A stretch of DNA of 64,000 nt from Pseudomonas sp. CFBP 13711 (GTDB taxonomy: Bacteria; Pseudomonadota; Gammaproteobacteria; Pseudomonadales; Pseudomonadaceae): NCBI RefSeq assembly GCF_014842265.1, contig NZ_JACYVI010000001.1, positions 732,701 to 796,700 of the forward strand. The letters run 5' to 3'. This document shows positions 9,484 to 19,218 of this stretch, in pieces; within the stretch, counting starts at the first letter, position 1; each line of letters begins with the position of its first letter. Made by a program: the position numbers and the translations under genes. A model generated the notes under the pieces. The model made no database searches and had not been told where the DNA came from. It saw only the letters and a program-made list of their open reading frames with translations.

Positions 9484-10092
9484 TTACAGCATCCCCTTCA
9501 GTGCGCGGCGAATGAGGTCTTCGCTGCTGAGATTCTTGTCCTTGATCGCGGTCACTGCCTTGCTCGCTTCCTGGGGCTTGTAGCCCAGGGAAATCAAAGC
9601 GCTGACGGCATCCGACTCCGCCGTCGCCACGGCCATCGGCGCGCCCGGCCCGTCCGATACCAGCGCGAAGGTGCCCGGCAACGAATCCCACGCCTTGAAG
9701 CGATCCTTCAGCTCGACCAGCAAACGCTCGGCGGTCTTCTTGCCAACGCCCGGGACTCGGGTCAGCGCGGAGGTATCCTGCGCCTGGACACAGCGCACCA
9801 ACTCGTCCACTTCCAGTGTCGACATCAGGGCCAGGGCCAGTTTCGGCCCGACCCCATTCAGACGAATCAGCTCGCGGAACATCTCGCGATCACGCTTCTC
9901 GTAGAAACCGAACAGCAGGTGCGCGTCTTCACGAACCACCAGATGAATATGCAGTGTCACGGTTTCGCCCAGATGAGGCAGGCGATAAAGCGTGGTCATG
10001 GGCACTTCGACTTCGTAACCCACGCCGTTGACATCCAGTACCAGATGCGGCGGCTGCTTCTCGACCAACGTACCGCGTAGACGTCCAATCAC
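9484..10092 (-). CDS. ruvA: Holliday junction DNA-binding protein RuvA
   Basis: RuvA binds four-way junctions as tetramers and targets RuvB. The 202-residue protein has an N-terminal OB fold ([15 protein letters not shown]), two helix-hairpin-helix motifs ([13 protein letters not shown] near 75 and [13 protein letters not shown] near 110), an acidic pin, and a C-terminal domain III ([17 protein letters not shown]). It lies 61 bases downstream of ruvC. Confidence 0.97.
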   Translation of the reverse strand: MIGRLRGTLVEKQPPHLVLDVNGVGYEVEVPMTTLYRLPHLGETVTLHIHLVVREDAHLLFGFYEKRDREMFRELIRLNGVGPKLALALMSTLEVDELVRCVQAQDTSALTRVPGVGKKTAERLLVELKDRFKAWDSLPGTFALVSDGPGAPMAVATAESDAVSALISLGYKPQEASKAVTAIKDKNLSSEDLIRRALKGML

Positions 10093-10153
10093 GAATCAAA
10101 TCCTTTCCAGAGGCCCGTTGCTGCGACGGGCCGTGCTAACGCAAATAATGCCA

Positions 10154-10678
10154 TCAGAGCCGCAGACGACCGCCACGACTGCGCGCGGTATTGAGGCCGT
10201 GAGGGATGAGGCTGGATCGGGTATGTGCGTGACACATGGCAATTGCCAGTGCATCCGACGCATCCACCTGGGGTTTGGTGGTCAGCTTAAGCAGATGCAT
10301 GACCATCATCATCACCTGATCCTTGTTGGCGCCTCCCGTCCCTGCGACGGCCTGCTTGACCTGGGTCGCGGTGTACTCGGCGATCTCCAGGCCTTCTTCG
10401 GCGCCTGCAACGATCGCGGCACCCCGGGCCTGGCCCAGCTTCAAGGCCGAGTCCGGGTTGCGCGCCATAAACACCTTTTCGATGCCCATGGTCACGGGAC
10501 CGTACGTCTGAATGACCTCGCGTACGCCGCGGTACACAATCTGCAGCCGCTCATGGAGCAAGCCTGTGCCCGTGCGAATGCAGCCCGAGGCCACGTACTC
10601 GCAGCCGCGCCCGGTATCACGCACCACGCCAAACCCGGTAATTCGTGAACCGGGGTCGATACCTAAAATAAGAGTCAT
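10154..10678 (-). CDS. ruvC: Holliday junction endonuclease RuvC
   Basis: RuvC is the dimeric resolvase that cuts Holliday junctions symmetrically. The start was set at [12 protein letters not shown], placing the first catalytic Asp at residue 7 as in the family (174 residues). Other active-site acids are visible in [12 protein letters not shown] and in [14 protein letters not shown] near the C-terminus. It precedes ruvAB in the same direction, and a palindromic element separates it from yebC upstream. Confidence 0.97.
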   Translation of the reverse strand: MTLILGIDPGSRITGFGVVRDTGRGCEYVASGCIRTGTGLLHERLQIVYRGVREVIQTYGPVTMGIEKVFMARNPDSALKLGQARGAAIVAGAEEGLEIAEYTATQVKQAVAGTGGANKDQVMMMVMHLLKLTTKPQVDASDALAIAMCHAHTRSSLIPHGLNTARSRGGRLRL

Positions 10679-10732
10679 AACGCCTGCAGCTTGAGAGGTA
10701 ACGCGAACAATTGGACGCAGCATAAAGGCAGA

Positions 10733-10780
10733 AGCCGGAGGCCGATAGCGTTGATCATCAACGCTTCGTGCGCTCCGGCC
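10733..10780 (-). repeat. Nested inverted repeat between yebC and ruvC
   Basis: A 9-bp perfect palindrome (AGCGTTGAT-C-ATCAACGCT, 10747-10765) is nested inside outer arms GCCGGAG / CTCCGGC. On the minus strand CTTCTGCCTTT follows the outer arm, so this may be a weak terminator or processing signal after yebC. Confidence 0.45.
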
Positions 10781-10803
10781 TCAAGTTCCGAACGGGCAAA
10801 GGA

Positions 10804-11550
10804 TCAGCCGAGCTGCTCCAGCACCTCGTCCGGGATTTCGGCGTTGGAATAGACGTTCTGCACGTCATCCAGGTCTTCCAGCATATCGATCAGCTTGAGG
10901 ACCTTTTCCGCCATGTCCAGATCGAGCACCGCACTGGTGGTCGGCTGCATCACAATCTCCGCATCGGCGGGCATGAAACCAGCGGCTTCCAGGGCGTTGC
11001 GCACGGCATAGAAACTGGAGAACGACGTGAATACGTCAATGGAGCCGTCTTCGTGGGTGACCACGTCGTCAGCATCCGCTTCCATGGCAGCTTCCATCAG
11101 CGCGTCTTCGTCAACGCCCGGTGCAAAGGAGATCTGCCCCTTGCGTTCGAACAGATAGGACACCGAACCGTCAGTCCCCAGGTTGCCACCGCATTTGCTG
11201 AACGCATGGCGCACTGCCGCAGCGGTCCGGTTGCGGTTGTCGGTCATGGTTTCGACCATCACCGCAACGCCACCCGGGCCGTAGCCTTCATAACCCAGTT
11301 CAACCATGTCATCGGCATCGGCAGCCCCGGCACCGCGAGCGATGGCGCGGTCGATGATGTCGCGACTCATGTTCGCGCCAAGGGCCTTGTCCTGGGCCAG
11401 ACGCAGACGCGGGTTCGACGCCGGATCACCTCCGCCCTGACGGGCAGCGACGGTCAGTTCGCGGATCCACTTGGTGAAGATCTTGCCTTTCTTGGCATCC
11501 TGACGCTCTTTGCGGTGCTTGATGTTCGCCCACTTGGAATGACCAGCCAT
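10804..11550 (-). CDS. yebC: YebC/PmpR-family regulatory protein
   Basis: This YebC-family protein of 248 residues begins [14 protein letters not shown], the family signature, with GGAG ten bases upstream; the frame extends 21 codons further only without a supporting site. In P. aeruginosa the ortholog at this position (PA0964, pmpR) is described as a repressor of the PQS quorum-sensing regulator, and some YebC proteins are now linked to translation of proline stretches. It lies between aspS and ruvC, a common arrangement in gamma-proteobacteria. Confidence 0.95.
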   Translation of the reverse strand: MAGHSKWANIKHRKERQDAKKGKIFTKWIRELTVAARQGGGDPASNPRLRLAQDKALGANMSRDIIDRAIARGAGAADADDMVELGYEGYGPGGVAVMVETMTDNRNRTAAAVRHAFSKCGGNLGTDGSVSYLFERKGQISFAPGVDEDALMEAAMEADADDVVTHEDGSIDVFTSFSSFYAVRNALEAAGFMPADAEIVMQPTTSAVLDLDMAEKVLKLIDMLEDLDDVQNVYSNAEIPDEVLEQLG

Positions 11551-11645
11551 AACACGCTCCAAACCTTGAAACACGCACGCCCGCGCTTGATCGCTCAAAC
11601 GCAGACGCTTCACTCGAATCTGTGCCCGGTATGGGCGGGGACCAG

Positions 11646-11669
11646 GGCGGACCGAATCGTCAGTCCGCC
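11646..11669. repeat. Inverted repeat between aspS and yebC
   Basis: A 7-bp perfect stem (GGCGGAC / GTCCGCC) with a ten-base loop lies in the 149-base gap between aspS and yebC. No T tract follows on either strand, so termination is uncertain. Confidence 0.35.
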
Positions 11670-11699
11670 GAGCCCCATGTTCTACAAGACCTACACGGC

Positions 11700-13475
11700 T
11701 TACTCAGCCTTCGGCGTCTCGCGCAGGCGGATGTGCAGCTCGCGCAGTGCCTTGGCATCAACCACGCCCGGTGCCTGGGTCATCACGTCCGCAGCGCTCT
11801 GGGTTTTCGGGAAGGCAATGACTTCACGAATGGACTGAGCACCGGTCATCAGCATGACCAGACGATCCAGACCGAACGCCAGGCCACCGTGGGGCGGCGC
11901 GCCGTACTTCAGTGCGTCGAGCAGGAAGCCGAACTTCTCTTGCTGTTCGTCTTCGGAAATACCCAACAGACGGAACACGGCCTGCTGCATTTCCTTGCGG
12001 TGGATACGGATCGAACCGCCACCCAGCTCAGTGCCGTTCAGCACCATGTCGTACGCGCGGGACAGCGCGGTCGCAGGGTTGGCCTCAAGCTCTTCAGGCG
12101 AGCATTTCGGCGCGGTGAACGGGTGGTGCAGCGCAGAGAAGCTGCCGTCGTCGTTTTCTTCGAACATCGGGAAGTCGACGACCCACATCGGCGCCCATTC
12201 ACAGGTGAGCAGGTTCAGGTCGTGGCCCAGCTTGATGCGCAAGGCGCCCAATGCTTCGCTGACAATTTTGAATTTGTCGGCGCCGAAGAACACGATGTCG
12301 CCGTCCACTGCACCCACGCGATCAAGGATCACGTTGAGGTTGGCTTCAGGGATGTTCTTGACGATCGGCGACTGCAGGCCTTCGACGCCTTTGGCGCGCT
12401 CGTTGACCTTGATGTAGGCCAGACCTTTGGCGCCGTAGATACCGACGAATTTGGTGTAGTCGTCGATCTTGCTACGCGGCATGCTCGCACCGCCGGGAAC
12501 GCGCAGCGCCGTGACACGGCACTTCGGATCGTTGGCCGGACCGCTGAACACTTTGAAATCCACGGCCTGAAGCTGATCGGCAACGTCAACCAGCTCAAGC
12601 GGATTACGCAGGTCTGGCTTGTCGGAACCGTAGCGACGCATGGCTTCTTCGAAGGTCATGTGCGGGAAGTCAGCGAACTCCACACCCAGCACTTCCTTGA
12701 AGAGCTTGCGGACCATGGTCTCGGTGATGCCCATGATGTCGGCTTCGTTGAGGAAGCTGGTCTCGATGTCGATCTGAGTGAATTCAGGCTGACGATCGGC
12801 ACGCAGGTCTTCGTCGCGGAAGCACTTGGCGATTTGGTAGTAACGGTCGAAACCGGCAACCATCAGCAGCTGTTTGAACAGCTGAGGCGATTGCGGCAGG
12901 GCAAAAAAGCTGCCTGGGTGGGTACGGCTTGGTACCAGGTAATCACGGGCGCCTTCCGGCGTGGCGCGGGTGAGGATCGGCGTCTCGACATCAAGGAAGC
13001 CGTTGCCGTCCAGGAAGCCACGGATGCTGGAAGTGATGCGCGAGCGAAGGCGCAGCTTTTCAGCCATCTCCGGACGACGCAGGTCGATGAAGCGATAACG
13101 CAGGCGGGTTTCTTCACCGACGTCGGAGTACTCGTTGAGCGGGAACGGCGGGGTTTCCGACTCGTTGAGCACTTCCAGCTCATAGCCCAGCACTTCGATC
13201 GCGCCCGACGCCATGTTCGGGTTGACGGCGCCGGCAGGACGCGCACGCACTTTACCGGTCAGCTTGACCACGTATTCGCTGCGAACGCGGTCGGCGATGG
13301 CGAAGGTGTCAGCACGATCCGGATCGAAAACCACCTGGGCCAGACCTTCACGATCGCGAATATCGAGGAAAATCACCCCCCCGTGGTCGCGACGGCGATG
13401 GACCCATCCGCAAAGGGTAATTTCCTGACCTTCCAGGCTCTCGTTCAGTTGGCCGCAATAATGGCTGCGCATCAT
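11700..13475 (-). CDS. aspS: Aspartyl-tRNA synthetase (nondiscriminating type expected)
   Basis: This class II synthetase of 591 residues starts [14 protein letters not shown]; the 24 upstream in-frame codons do not resemble the family. It has an N-terminal OB anticodon-binding domain ([16 protein letters not shown]), motif 2 ([20 protein letters not shown]), a bacterial GAD insertion domain, and motif 3 ([13 protein letters not shown]) near the C-terminus. Pseudomonas AspRS is known to aspartylate both tRNA-Asp and tRNA-Asn; that activity is inferred here. A minus-strand TATAAT lies about 130 bases upstream. Confidence 0.97.
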   Translation of the reverse strand: MMRSHYCGQLNESLEGQEITLCGWVHRRRDHGGVIFLDIRDREGLAQVVFDPDRADTFAIADRVRSEYVVKLTGKVRARPAGAVNPNMASGAIEVLGYELEVLNESETPPFPLNEYSDVGEETRLRYRFIDLRRPEMAEKLRLRSRITSSIRGFLDGNGFLDVETPILTRATPEGARDYLVPSRTHPGSFFALPQSPQLFKQLLMVAGFDRYYQIAKCFRDEDLRADRQPEFTQIDIETSFLNEADIMGITETMVRKLFKEVLGVEFADFPHMTFEEAMRRYGSDKPDLRNPLELVDVADQLQAVDFKVFSGPANDPKCRVTALRVPGGASMPRSKIDDYTKFVGIYGAKGLAYIKVNERAKGVEGLQSPIVKNIPEANLNVILDRVGAVDGDIVFFGADKFKIVSEALGALRIKLGHDLNLLTCEWAPMWVVDFPMFEENDDGSFSALHHPFTAPKCSPEELEANPATALSRAYDMVLNGTELGGGSIRIHRKEMQQAVFRLLGISEDEQQEKFGFLLDALKYGAPPHGGLAFGLDRLVMLMTGAQSIREVIAFPKTQSAADVMTQAPGVVDAKALRELHIRLRETPKAE

Positions 13476-13604
13476 GATCGTGTGTTCACTTCTCGTAATT
13501 CGGAATTCGATGGAGCTTTCGCCCGTCGCCGGTGCAAGGGTGCGCAAGCTTTGGCATGCAGTCCAACCTGACGGTCAATCCTGCCTCCCACAGTAAGGCG
13601 GGGG

Positions 13605-13610
13605 ATTATA
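13605..13610 (-). promoter_or_regulatory. Probable -10 box of the aspS promoter
   Basis: The minus strand carries a perfect TATAAT about 130 bases upstream of the aspS start. Only a weak -35 match (TGCACA region) lies 16-17 bases further up. The implied 5' leader of about 120 bases contains a short CCCGCCTTAC..GGCAGG pairing. Confidence 0.4.
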
Positions 13611-13736
13611 TAGGGATAATCATCGCTGTGCAGCCGCCCAGCCCGATACAGGGCAAGAAGATGTCGGCACACGGCGTGGATACCGCAGTGCCGCCAGGGA
13701 ATGCAGGCCCGCCGCAACGGGCCCGCTGAAATCAGG

Positions 13737-14084
13737 TCAGGTCGGCGACGGCGTCAGCCGCAGGCCCTCGGCACTCAAGACGTGCGCCACGCACACGACG
13801 CGGATCAGCCCGCTGAAATTCTTGACGCCGCCGTAACGCAGGTGAACCTCGCGATCGACGTAGGACAGCACGGCGTTGATGGAGCAATCGTTGAATCGTG
13901 CCATTTCGGACAGAATATTCCAGTACACCTCCTCAAGTCGCAGGCATGTGGCCAGCCCATTGAGCCTCACCGACCTGGAGTGCGGCTGGGCCAGGCTCAT
14001 GTTGAAATTTTCGATAAACGGGTCGCCCCGGGCGTTCAGACACTGGGTCGGCTCCCATCCCTCTCGGGCAATATTCAGGTTCAT
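13737..14084 (-). CDS. Ribbon-helix-helix (RHH_4-type) domain protein
   Basis: This is a 115-residue protein. The start at MNLNIAREGW has GGGGGACC upstream, and the frame continues 55 codons higher without a plausible initiation site. Residues about 38-100 follow the pattern of RHH_4 proteins (SVRLNGLATCLRLEEVYWNILSEMA, then LSYVDREV, then NFSGLIRVVCV): a beta-strand with basic and hydroxyl residues followed by two helices, as in Arc/MetJ-like DNA-binding dimers. Partner and target genes are unknown. It stands alone between aspS and the Dps gene. Confidence 0.7.
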   Translation of the reverse strand: MNLNIAREGWEPTQCLNARGDPFIENFNMSLAQPHSRSVRLNGLATCLRLEEVYWNILSEMARFNDCSINAVLSYVDREVHLRYGGVKNFSGLIRVVCVAHVLSAEGLRLTPSPT

Positions 14085-14521
14085 GCAGGTCCCCCTCGTT
14101 GCGATTACGGATATGGCATCGGCACCTTCGCAATCAGTTGAAAAGAGGTGTCTATCAAGCCGTATTCCAAAGGGCGCAACCAGCAGAAGGAGCACTCTGA
14201 ACCTGTAGGAGATCACCACGCTGCAGGGGTGATTTTCGAGAGTCGGCAAACGACTCAGACCCGATCCTAATCGGGGTGTTAAATATGTATTTTTCGCTGG
14301 TTTATTTCTTCCCGCGCACCTGATTGCGGACGCCAGCGTGACTCGGGAAAAGAGGGCGAACGCGTTTCACAGGTGAGCGTTGTGAGCTAAAGGATTTCAC
14401 ACAGAGGGTGGATCAGGAGGGGATTGTCGCGCGCGGCGGGTGAAAGCAGTGGGGAGCGGGCACCCGTTACGTTGCCCGCACCTGTATTGCGTTGATCAGC
14501 TGTGGATGACTGAGCTTCTGA
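14085..14521. other. Intergenic region between RHH gene and dps
   Basis: No convincing gene is seen in these 437 bases. Two small hairpins are visible: CCCGAT/ATCGGG at about 14260-14275, followed by an A+T-rich stretch that could hold the promoter of the RHH gene on the minus strand, and GCGGGCA/TGCCCGC at 14456-14479, which could act as a 3' structure for the Dps gene but lacks a T tract. Confidence 0.4.
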
Positions 14522-14995
14522 TTATTGGGTTTCCAGCATCGAGCGCAGCATCCAGGCCGTTTTCTCATGCACTTGCATGCGCTGGGTCAGCAAGTCCGCC
14601 GTTGGCTCGTCGCTTACTTTGTCCAGCAACGGGAAAATGCCACGGGCCGTACGGGTGACTGCTTCCTGCCCCTGAACCAGCGAACGAATCATGTCCTCGG
14701 CAGCGGGTACGCCCTCTTCTTCCTTGATCGACGACAAGCGTGCATAGGTCGAATAGGTGCCCGGCGCCGGGAAGCCCAGTGCGCGGATACGTTCGGCGAT
14801 TTGATCCACCGCCAGCGCCAGTTCGTTGTATTGCTCTTCAAACATCAGGTGCAGGGTACGAAAAGCCGGGCCAGTCACGTTCCAGTGAAAGTTATGGGTT
14901 TTCAGATACAACACGTAGGTGTCTGCCAGCAGGCGGGAAAGACCGTCCACGATGGACTTGCGATCTTCTTCGCTGATGCCGATATCGATTGCCAT
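14522..14995 (-). CDS. dps: Dps/ferritin-like DNA-protection protein
   Basis: Dps-family proteins form dodecamers that store iron and protect DNA from oxidative damage. The 157-residue sequence has the ferroxidase motif [11 protein letters not shown] (about 32-42), [23 protein letters not shown] (about 52-74), and the expected four-helix pattern; the N-terminus is short and lacks a Lys-rich tail. It corresponds in position to PA0962 of P. aeruginosa. It is probably monocistronic and, by analogy, stress-inducible. Confidence 0.92.
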   Translation of the reverse strand: MAIDIGISEEDRKSIVDGLSRLLADTYVLYLKTHNFHWNVTGPAFRTLHLMFEEQYNELALAVDQIAERIRALGFPAPGTYSTYARLSSIKEEEGVPAAEDMIRSLVQGQEAVTRTARGIFPLLDKVSDEPTADLLTQRMQVHEKTAWMLRSMLETQ

Positions 14996-15419
14996 GTTCA
15001 GCCCTCTTCAATGATGGTTTTTTTAAAACGACTGCCGACCACTCTACCAAGACCATGGACCCTGCGCAGCCATCTGTCGGGATTAGTTCAGTCACGGGGC
15101 CGCAGTCAGGCCCGCTTCCTTTAATAGCAACGATCAGCGTAACGGTTTGTTTAGCCCGGCCGCTCTGGAACGAGCCTCTTGCCAGAATCGAAAAAAACCG
15201 ACATACCGCCACTATCACCCGCGAACACATGCGCTAAGCACTTGATTTGAGTAGCTCTCGGCTTTGCTGTTAAATACAGACGCGCTGCCGCCAAAGTGCC
15301 GTCCGGCGGCAGTGCGTAGGCGGGACCGACACTCGTGCATCACGCCTCCCTTTTCTCCCGAAGCGTACCGAAGGTCACCCGCTATTTCCTTGTGATCCAT
15401 CTTAATGTGAGTCATCGAA
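14996..15419. other. Divergent intergenic region, dps / cold-shock gene
   Basis: No gene is seen. The region must hold the divergent promoters of dps (minus) and the cold-shock-domain gene (plus). A perfect 8-bp inverted repeat CTGCCGCC / GGCGGCAG (15285-15312) lies about 110 bases upstream of the cold-shock start and could structure a long 5' leader, as is common for cold-shock mRNAs. Confidence 0.4.
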
Positions 15420-16025
15420 ATGTTGAAAATAGTCCACCTGCTAACGGGCGCAGCTGCCCTGCTGCTGTCTTTCATCCCTAGCCTGCGTAGTGAAGCGCTG
15501 TCTTCTTACCTGTCCCAACCGGATGCGCTGTACTTGGCGCTCTTCGGCCTCATCAACCTGGTGCTTGCGCCAGTGATTCCTTACTGGAACAAAGGTCCAC
15601 GTCATCAACTGCAAAACCTGGTCAGCGGCTTGCTCGTGCTGGCTGTCGTGCTTCAAATCCTCACGCTGGTCGTTCCACTGGAAACCATTGCCGGCCAGCC
15701 AGCCGTCCTGGTCAGCCTGCTCGCCGTCGTTATTGCCGTGGCGTTGCACCTGGCGGTCAGCTTCTACCGTTCCTCTCCTGCGCCTGCCGCACAGTCCCAG
15801 GATCTGGGCAACCGCGATACAGGTACGGTGAAGTGGTTCAACACCTCCAAAGGCTTCGGATTCATTTCCCGTGATTCGGGCGACGATATCTTCGTGCACT
15901 TTCGCGCCATTCGCGGAGAAGGCCACCGCGTTCTGGTCGAAGGCCAGCGCGTCGAGTTTTCGGTGATGAACCGCGACAAAGGCCTGCAAGCGGAAGACGT
16001 CATCGCTGCGCTTCCGCGCCGCTAA
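15420..16025 (+). CDS. Membrane protein with C-terminal cold-shock domain
   Basis: The 201-residue protein fuses four predicted membrane helices (about 4-20, 36-55, 64-85, 92-115) to a complete C-terminal cold-shock domain (about 133-198). The domain carries RNP1-like KGFGFISRD and RNP2-like DIFVHFRAI after GTVKWFN, so it should bind single-stranded nucleic acid from the cytoplasmic face of the membrane. It occupies the position of PA0961 in P. aeruginosa, annotated only as a probable cold-shock protein. No strong Shine-Dalgarno precedes the ATG. Role unknown; membrane-localised RNA binding is an inference. Confidence 0.88.
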   Translation: MLKIVHLLTGAAALLLSFIPSLRSEALSSYLSQPDALYLALFGLINLVLAPVIPYWNKGPRHQLQNLVSGLLVLAVVLQILTLVVPLETIAGQPAVLVSLLAVVIAVALHLAVSFYRSSPAPAAQSQDLGNRDTGTVKWFNTSKGFGFISRDSGDDIFVHFRAIRGEGHRVLVEGQRVEFSVMNRDKGLQAEDVIAALPRR

Positions 16026-16035
16026 CGTTGCCGCA

Positions 16036-16068
16036 TAAAAAACCGCGCTCACAAGCGCGGTTTTTTTT
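16036..16068. terminator. Bidirectional intrinsic terminator
   Basis: Stem AACCGCGCT / AGCGCGGTT with a four-base loop, preceded by A6 and followed by T8, lies between the convergent cold-shock gene and slyX. It can terminate both. Confidence 0.9.
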
Positions 16069-16100
16069 GGCTGAAATTCCTGCCCTCAGCTCTTTCTCCC

Positions 16101-16307
16101 TTAATAGTGAGGGGGACGCGAGTCTTCAGCAAAACCGTCGCCCTGCCCGCCCATCTCCTCCTGACGCTTGATCAGGGCGGTGATCTGTAATTCCAGACGA
16201 TCAAGACTGCGCTGCTGGGCGACCAATACATCGTTGAGGGCCTGAATCGTATCGTCCTGAAAGGCCAGTCGACTTTCCAGCTCCATGACACGTGATTCAA
16301 GATCCAT
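16101..16307 (-). CDS. slyX: SlyX family protein
   Basis: A 68-residue, mostly coiled-coil protein ([37 protein letters not shown]) with the family's C-terminal PPHY. SlyX function is unresolved. The start is two bases past the HIT-gene stop, with its AGGA site inside the end of that gene, so the two are co-transcribed. Confidence 0.93.
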   Translation of the reverse strand: MDLESRVMELESRLAFQDDTIQALNDVLVAQQRSLDRLELQITALIKRQEEMGGQGDGFAEDSRPPHY

Positions 16308-16309
16308 GG

Positions 16310-16735
16310 TCAGTCCTCCTTAAAGGTGAATGCTTCGGTCAATCCGGACTTCAGTTGCGAGGTGATCCGGGCAACCTCATCCGGCGAATAAGGCCTGGCG
16401 GGATGCTTTCCCCATACCGGAGCAGGCCAGGCCGCGTCGCCGACCCGGCGAACAATGACATGCATATGCAGCTGACTGACCACATTACCCAGCGCAGCGA
16501 CGTTCATCTTGTCGGCGTGAAACGTACGATCAAGTACGGCCGAGAGGTAGGTGGTTTCTTTCCACAACTGCGCCTGCTCCGCTTCGGACAGTTGGAACAC
16601 TTCACTGATGTCCGGACGCTTCGGCACCAGAATGAACCATGGGTAATTGGAATCATTGGACAGCAGCAGCGTGCACAGCGGGAAGTCGCCGATCGGTAGT
16701 GTGTCTTGCAGCAAGCGCGGATCTAGAACAAACAC
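16310..16735 (-). CDS. HIT-family nucleotide-binding protein
   Basis: This histidine-triad protein has 141 residues. It starts with GTG behind AGGAG seven bases upstream. The triad region reads [11 protein letters not shown] (Q88, H90, H92), so the first His of the classical HxHxH is Gln, while the two remaining His and the WPAPVWG tail are kept. I recall this QLHxH form in Pseudomonas relatives, so it is a subfamily trait rather than damage. The substrate is likely a nucleoside phosphoramidate or dinucleotide but is not defined. It is upstream of slyX and just downstream of a broken gene. Confidence 0.88.
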   Translation of the reverse strand: MFVLDPRLLQDTLPIGDFPLCTLLLSNDSNYPWFILVPKRPDISEVFQLSEAEQAQLWKETTYLSAVLDRTFHADKMNVAALGNVVSQLHMHVIVRRVGDAAWPAPVWGKHPARPYSPDEVARITSQLKSGLTEAFTFKED

Positions 16736-16756
16736 GTAAATACTCCTGATCGCGGA

Positions 16757-17160
16757 TTAGATAGGCTGAGCCGATTGACTGGCCCGATAAAGAAGTCGTG
16801 GGTAGCGGGAAGGATACTCGCGAATTCCGGACGATTCATCCGGCACTGTGATTCTGGGCATTTTGCGGATCTGGTGTTGATCGGTAGGCACTACACGTCC
16901 GCCTCGCACCAGAAACGCGCGAAAAATACCGCCACGCACTTTCATGAAGCGGGCAGCCGCCGCCCCAGGCCTGGCAGAACCAGGCAACGGACTTCGGGTG
17001 CACCCAGTCAATCCGGGCCTCACGGACGATATTCCTGGGTGCCGCTGCAGTCATGATTCCTAGGATGGCAGCGATACCGAATCGGAAGAACCAAACGCAG
17101 GCAATTTTGCGGCGTGACGCACCAAAACGACTCAGATGAGGCCCGGATATGTGACAGCTA
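16757..17160 (-). pseudogene. Probable frameshifted gene for a small exported protein
   Basis: Two adjacent minus-strand frames together look like one protein. The upstream part (to about 16890) reads through a basic, hydrophobic signal-like stretch (RRKIACVWFFRFGIAAILG), then ARIDWVHPKSVAWFCQAWG and GCPLHESAWRYF. The downstream part continues in another frame as PTDQHQIRKMPRITVPDE and GIREYPSRYPRLLY, ending at 16757. No ATG, GTG or TTG is in frame ahead of the signal-like stretch. It ends 21 bases before the HIT gene, as an operon member would. I know no named family; a sequencing error is an alternative to a true pseudogene. Confidence 0.4.
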
Positions 17161-17722
17161 TCCGCGATTTACCCACTGCCAAGGGGTAACAGGTAACGTT
17201 AGTGACATTTCATCGCGCTAGTCTCAAGAAAATTCGGGTTGCAAAGCAGGCTATCGAAAATATTTTTATCGTTTTGATTCAGTAGCTTGGAGTCGACATC
17301 GAATGTTTTTACAACGCTTCCGACATTTTTTTCATATTCGTCGAAATTTTGTGCACGGTTGTTGCTTTGTCACACACAGGCTTGAAGACGAGCGTGTCGA
17401 GAGACAGGCCGGGACCGAAGGGATGCAACGGCGTTTGACAAGGTAGCTGGAGCGTCTGGATTCAATGAAGGTGTGAATGAATCCAGCGTTCAAAGTAACC
17501 CGGTAGTTGCACGGTTTAACGAATCAGGAGCTGTTCAGTAGCGACATGGACAGAGCTGGCGGCGACAAGGCCGTAAAGAAATTGAAAGGATAGGTTCGTA
17601 ACTATCGCCATTAATGTCAGCGTGCTATAAATTTCGCCGACACCAAAAAGAAAGAAGCCGGCCAGATAAAAAAACAGGTGGACGGCAGTACTCTTCTTAA
17701 AAACCAAAGGAGCAAAGTCACG
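17161..17722 (+). promoter_or_regulatory. Long oprD upstream region with inverted repeat
   Basis: No gene is supported in these 560 bases; the first half is A+T-rich. A TTGACA (17435-17440) precedes a perfect 9-bp inverted repeat CTGGATTCA / TGAATCCAG (17456-17486) whose loop contains a three-codon frame ATG AAG GTG TGA. Both could belong to the oprD promoter and leader. A long regulated leader fits a substrate-induced porin, but which regulator acts is not visible. Confidence 0.35.
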
Positions 17723-19045
17723 ATGAGAGTGATGAAGTGGAGCGCAATCGCACTGGCAGTTACTGCAGCCAGCACCCAATTGGCATCGGCTGCGGCATTC
17801 GTAAGCGATCAGTCCGAAGCAACTGGTTTTGTAGAGGGGAGCAAGCTCGACGTCAAGGCTCGTAACTACTACTATAATCGCGACAAAAAGAATGGCGCGG
17901 TAGACGACAAAGACTGGACTCAAGGTTTCTGGGCTAACTACAGCTCCGGTTACACCCAAGGCCTGATTGGTGTCGGTGTTGACGCGTTTGGCTATGCCGG
18001 CTTCAAGCTTGATGGTTCGGACAAGTATTCGGGTTCGGGCAACCTGGTGACCGACAGCCAGGGTAAAAACGAAGACAGCTTCGGCAAGGCCGGTGGCGCT
18101 GTTAAATTCCGCGTCTCCAAGACCGAACTGAAAATCGGCGACATGCAGCCGCAGAACCCGGTTTTCGCAGTTGGCGGTTCCCGCCTGCTGCCACAAACAG
18201 CAACTGGCGTGACCTTGCAGAGCAGTGAGATCAAAGGTCTCGACGTAGAAGCAGGTCGCTTCACTTCGGGCACCAGCCAGGATGAGACCAATCGCAACGG
18301 CGATATCTGGGCCACCTACGCTGGCGTGACTTCCAAGTCCGCTACCTACGGCGGCGGCAAGTACTCGATCACCGACAACCTGGGTGTTGGTTTCTACTAC
18401 AACAAACTGGAAGACGTGTGGAACCAGTACTACGGCAACGTGAACTACGCACTGCCGTTGACTGACGACCAGGCGCTGGCGTTTGACTTCAACTATTACA
18501 ACACCCAGGACACCGGCAGCAAGAAAGCAGGCGACATCAACAACAACGCTTTCTCCCTGTCTGCAGCCTACTCGTTCCTGGCCGCTCATACCCTGACCCT
18601 GGCATTCCAGAAAGTTAACGGTGATACACCGTTCGACTACATCGGTATCGGCGACAACAACCGCGGTGGCGACTCGATCTTCCTGGCGAACTCGATTCAA
18701 TACTCCGACTTCAACGCCCCGGGTGAGAAATCCTGGCAAGCCCGCTACGACCTGAACATGGCCACCTACGGTGTTCCAGGCCTGAGCTTCATGGCTCGCT
18801 ACGTGACCGGTACTGACATCGACGGGACTCACACTCCATCGAACAGCACCTACACCGGCCTGTACGGTTCTGATGGCAGCCACCACGAGACCAACGTCGA
18901 GGCCAAGTACGTTGTTCAAACTGGCCCAGCCAAAGACCTGTCGTTCCGCATCCGTCAAGCATTCCACCGTGCCAACACGGACGAGGGCGAAGGCGATGTC
19001 AACGAGTTCCGTCTGATCGTCGACTACCCGATTTCGGTCTTGTAA
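17723..19045 (+). CDS. oprD: OprD-family outer-membrane porin
   Basis: This 440-residue precursor starts at MRVMKWSAIALAV behind AGGAG and has a signal peptide ending near ASA-AAF. The mature protein begins FVSDQSEATGFVEGSKL and alternates Tyr/Phe-rich amphipathic strands, as expected for an 18-strand OprD barrel taking up basic amino acids, small peptides or aromatic acids. Conserved family phrases include LKIGDMQPQNPVFAVG, SRLLPQT and the C-terminal EFRLIVDYPISVL ending in a hydrophobic residue. Position next to proS and the HIT/slyX genes matches P. aeruginosa oprD (PA0958), the imipenem-entry porin; substrate here is not proven. Confidence 0.9.
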   Translation: MRVMKWSAIALAVTAASTQLASAAAFVSDQSEATGFVEGSKLDVKARNYYYNRDKKNGAVDDKDWTQGFWANYSSGYTQGLIGVGVDAFGYAGFKLDGSDKYSGSGNLVTDSQGKNEDSFGKAGGAVKFRVSKTELKIGDMQPQNPVFAVGGSRLLPQTATGVTLQSSEIKGLDVEAGRFTSGTSQDETNRNGDIWATYAGVTSKSATYGGGKYSITDNLGVGFYYNKLEDVWNQYYGNVNYALPLTDDQALAFDFNYYNTQDTGSKKAGDINNNAFSLSAAYSFLAAHTLTLAFQKVNGDTPFDYIGIGDNNRGGDSIFLANSIQYSDFNAPGEKSWQARYDLNMATYGVPGLSFMARYVTGTDIDGTHTPSNSTYTGLYGSDGSHHETNVEAKYVVQTGPAKDLSFRIRQAFHRANTDEGEGDVNEFRLIVDYPISVL

Positions 19046-19069
19046 TCGCACTGTCTGACACTCGTTATA

Positions 19070-19099
19070 GAAAAGCCCGGCCCTCGCGCCGGGCTTTTT
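19070..19099 (+). terminator. Intrinsic terminator of oprD
   Basis: Stem AAAGCCCGG / CCGGGCTTT (loop about CCCTCGCG) followed by five T, 25 bases after the oprD stop. Confidence 0.88.
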
Positions 19100-19218
19100 C
19101 ATGGGCGCGCGGTTGACAATCCCTGCTCCTGCGGTGCCCGCCCGGCCTGTACTCAGCGATACCACCACCGTACAATGCCGGGTCATTTCCCAGTCACCGC
19201 AACCGACAACGGCCGACC

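Noticed and set aside
11622..13571. A 649-codon plus-strand open frame opposite aspS
   Set aside because: It lies antisense to a complete AspRS with all class II motifs. High third-position GC makes long shadow frames; its product is His/Val/Gln-rich and unlike any family.
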